DNA of 64,000 bases from Bombyx mori (taxonomy: Eukaryota; Arthropoda; Insecta; Lepidoptera; Bombycidae). Numbering within the stretch: the stretch's first letter is position 1; each line of letters opens with the position of its first letter. Positions 61,744 to 64,000 of the stretch are shown piece after piece. The translations under genes were made by a program, and so were the position numbers. The DNA is taken from positions 8,072,501 through 8,136,500 of the forward strand of contig NC_085130.1 in assembly GCF_030269925.1 (NCBI RefSeq). The letters are read 5' to 3'. The notes below the pieces were generated by a model that had not been told where the DNA came from, ran no database searches, and saw only the letters and a program-made list of their open reading frames with translations.

Positions 61744-61863
61744 ATGTCACGAAAATGTAAATACGATGCTGATGCATTTTGTTTCATGTGTGGTCAATTT
61801 ATTAAAGTCCAAAAGCAAACTGTTTCGTGCCATGTATTTTTTTTCCGTCTAATTACGATCTAA
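61744..61863 (+). pseudogene. Possible zinc-finger (CxxC) exon fragment
   Basis: MSRKCKYDADAFCFMCGQFI then KVQKQTVSCHVFFFRLITI stop. FCFMCG gives one CxxC pair; a matching second pair is missing. I recall similar N-termini (K-DAD-FCY-CG) in repeat-associated insect genes, so a transposon or retrocopy remnant is possible. It lies after an ACTAGATGGCACTCGAGTC stretch. It could equally be chance. Confidence 0.3.
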
Positions 61864-62018
61864 AATATCGAAATTTTATGCTTTGCAATCAAAGTCAAAT
61901 TTGGTGTTGACCCGTGAAATATAATTGAATATAATCCTCAATGCTGAAGGTCGTGGCTTCCTTTAATAACATTCTCCTGGATTATCCTGCGCTAGCCCTG
62001 CCGATCTCGGGTGCGGGG
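61864..62018. other. Spacer
   Basis: Nothing recognised. Confidence 0.4.
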
Positions 62019-62132
62019 ATTTTTTTTATTGCCCTTGTAGGCAGAAGAGCATACGGCCCACCTGATGGTGAGTGGTTACCGTCGCCTATGGACTTCAGCA
62101 ATGGCAGCATAGCCAAGCCGCTGCCTACCGCA
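62019..62132 (-). mobile_element. LINE-J 3' tail
   Basis: T-run, GCAGAAGAGCATACGGCCCA, ending GCCAAGCCGCTGCCTACCGC. Confidence 0.82.
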
Positions 62133-62165
62133 AGATGTATGTGTATGTCATAATATTAACGCTGG

Positions 62166-62393
62166 TATAAAATCCGGTCACCGTTCTCGTCGAACCCATC
62201 GCTTGCGACGAAGGGCTCGACGAGTAAATTAACCCTCAGACACAGCCCACTGAGTTTCTCGCCGGATCTTCTCACTGGGTCGCGTTTCCGATCCGATGGT
62301 AGATTCTGCGAAGCACTGCTCTTGCTAGGGCTAGTGTTACACGTCAAGGAGAAGCTGATATAGCCTCTCAAGCCTATCAGCATAGGTAAGAAA
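62166..62393 (+). mobile_element. LINE-B 3' end
   Basis: GGTCACCGTTCTCGTCGAAC to GCATAGGTAAGAAAAAAAAA, with about 40 bases of the UTR deleted after GCTAGTGTTA. Confidence 0.8.
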
Positions 62394-62945
62394 AAAAAAC
62401 GTGTTAATACAGCTTTTTTTTAAACAAATACTTTTATTTAATCAACTGTTATTTCGACACATGTGTAAAACAATACATATTGGGTAAGTAGTTAATTATT
62501 GCAGAAGATATTAACATTTTCGTCAGAATTTTATTCCGTGAAACTATATATACGAGTATATACGACTGTCTCATTTGATTAGTGTGTGTTCCTGTGTAAA
62601 ACTAACAGTGGTGCTGTAACAGGGATTGGTATGTTTTTATAATTATTATGCGATAATCGATTTACATACCCTATTTAGGAAATATGGTGCTCATCATCCT
62701 AGACAAAGCCAAAGATTTGATGACTAGGGATGAATAGAGGGTACAAGACCGCGCGCCAGATTACCGTTACGATAGACCGACCAGATAAAGGCAGTTCTAA
62801 ATGGTCCCGTCAGCGAGTGCTCAAGAAAGGCCGTGTTATGCGGGGAATGGCGACGTCTTGTGAAGCGCACCACCACCCGAAATTATGTCCACGACCACCC
62901 TGCCAAGAGTGTAAGCGACTGAGAAGAAGAATCTAAGAAGATACT
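62394..62945. other. Spacer, nothing recognised
   Basis: The 68-codon plus frame at 62730-62936 is arginine/lysine-rich (AHHHPKLCPRPPCQECKRLR) but matches nothing I know. Confidence 0.4.
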
Positions 62946-62992
62946 AAGTCAATGCACCGGCTGTCTTATCCTTTAGGCCGCCTCGACTTTTT
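62946..62992 (-). mobile_element. Bm1 tRNA-like head fragment
   Basis: CAATGCACCGGCTGTCTTAT then TCCTTTAGGCCGCCTCGACT is the reverse of the Bm1 head; the LINE-J T-run follows within a few bases. Confidence 0.75.
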
Positions 62993-62995
62993 TTT

Positions 62996-64000
62996 ATATT
63001 TTTTTATTGCCCTTGTAGGCAGACGAGCATACGACCCACATAGTGAGTGGTTACCGTCGCCCATGGACTTCAGCAATACCAGGGGCAGAGCCAAGCCGCT
63101 GCTTACCGCTTAATACTCTCCACAAGCCTCGTTTGAAGAAGGACATGTCATAGCGCTCGGCAAAAACTGTGGAGGGGAGCTCATTCCATAGCCGGATGGT
63201 ACGTGGCAGAAAAGACCTCTGGAAACGCACTGTGGATAACCGCAGTGACTCCGGTGGCGGGCGGTGTTATAGTAAAAACGAGATGATAGTATCATCTCAA
63301 AAAATTCTTCAGAGCACTCCCCATGGAACATACGGTACAAAATACAGAGGGAACCGAAGTCCCTCCACAGATCCAGAGGTTCCAAACGATCCGTGAGAAT
63401 AGGATTATCGAGAATCCGAATGGCCCTCTTCTGTATGGAGTCAAATGGAAGAAGTTGGTATTTGGGAGCCCCGGCTCAGAGATGGGAGTAGTACTCCACG
63501 CGAGGCCGGACTTGTGATTTATAAAGCAAGTCTTTATCCAGGCGTGAAGTACCACTTCGCTCTGTTGAGGACTCCCAGCATTTTGGACGGCAACTTGGCT
63601 TTGCCTTCCAAATGACTCCGAAATTGGACATCGCTCTGTTAGAATTGAAACTAGAAACTTCTTTTTAAAAAACACTTTTAATATTTCCTAGACTAAATTT
63701 ATCTTATTTATAGGGAAAGTGGGGAAAATTCGGTATACGTCCCACTCCGATGAAAGTCTGACCCGAACTGCTTTAAAAAGCTAGCTAGAAATCATCATCG
63801 GGAATAAATGCTGATGTTGATGTTTGGTAAGCATTATTGTATGCTATGTAAGGATATAAAAGCTCGAAATGGCGACCCCAAGTATCTCGATACTCTCGGA
63901 AGGTCGCAGGGATACTCCTTGGAATTGTGGCGCCATGACAAATGGGTCCTTCTTCGCCGTGAACGCGTAAGCTTGTGTCTATAACGGGTTGAATTGAACC
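62996..64000 (-). pseudogene. LINE-J C-terminal region, interrupted, runs off window
   Basis: Minus-strand LINE-J tail and polymerase C-terminal part (LGSLCILYRMFHGECSEE-type sequence around 63300). The frame is broken: the two longest segments (63110-63385 and 63292-63675) lie in different frames. Foreign sequence interrupts it at about 63637-63866, after which LINE-J resumes with the SMAPQFQG-region homologue and continues past the window end. Confidence 0.85.
63637..63866. mobile_element. Unclassified 230-bp insertion in LINE-J
   Basis: LINE-J reads CATCGCTC, then TGTTAGAATTGAAACTAGAA..., and resumes GCTCGAAATGGCGACC, so GCTC is duplicated. It starts TGTTAG but lacks a CA end (ends ATATAAAA). 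A small LTR or MITE is possible. Confidence 0.5.

Noticed and set aside
62730..62936. Basic cysteine-containing small protein
   Set aside because: Single short frame with no repeat copy, domain or conserved spacing to support it.

Overview
The window looks like non-coding moth DNA, most likely silkworm (Bombyx mori or B. mandarina). The AT-rich sequence is packed with repeats I recognise as Bombyx or lepidopteran: at least 30 pieces of the tRNA-derived SINE Bm1, a dozen 3' ends of a BMC1-like LINE, and several Lepidoptera-type Helitrons. I found no host protein gene, rRNA or functional tRNA. Every convincing coding stretch belongs to a transposable element, and most open frames are chance or repeat-derived. 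Family names rest on memory and on copy-to-copy comparison inside the window, not on a database search.

Labels used here. Bm1, S2 and S3 are tRNA-derived SINEs. LINE-J is an endonuclease/reverse-transcriptase LINE whose tail begins at the GTCCATGGGCGACGGTAACC motif. LINE-B is the BMC1-like LINE, known here only by its 3' end. LINE-C and LINE-R are two other LINEs, seen as C-terminal fragments. Hel-A to Hel-G are non-autonomous Helitron-type families, most ending CTAG and sitting between a host A and T. FB is a foldback element and X is an unclassified repeat.

Layout. 1-5400: Bm1, S2 and Helitrons, including a three-level nest at 201-1075. 5865-6480: a 35-bp minisatellite. 6900-14250: a non-autonomous hAT with 8-bp duplication, a solo LTR with 4-bp duplication, a second LTR candidate, a GC-rich inverted-repeat element, nested Helitrons and three foldback elements. 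15060-20420: LINE ends, Bm1 and two Hel-A copies, one with its empty site present elsewhere in the window. 21080-24651: near-complete LINE-J inside a Helitron. 28690-31149: second LINE-J with a 779-codon open frame. 31150-44900: mixed fragments, a second hAT copy and an 80-bp perfect tandem duplication. 45616-48711: a Tc1-like element and a mariner 150 bp apart. 49000-57700: fragments and two Helitrons. 57745-59179: a DD37D (maT-type) element split by a SINE. 62996-64000: a third LINE-J running off the end.

How the parts work together. LINE-J copies carry the apurinic-type endonuclease and reverse transcriptase that non-LTR elements use for target-primed insertion. The last ~70 bases of Bm1 resemble the last ~70 bases of LINE-J, so LINE-J or a close relative is the likely source of Bm1 mobility. 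None of the transposase frames looks intact, so the DNA transposons here are probably immobile unless helped in trans.
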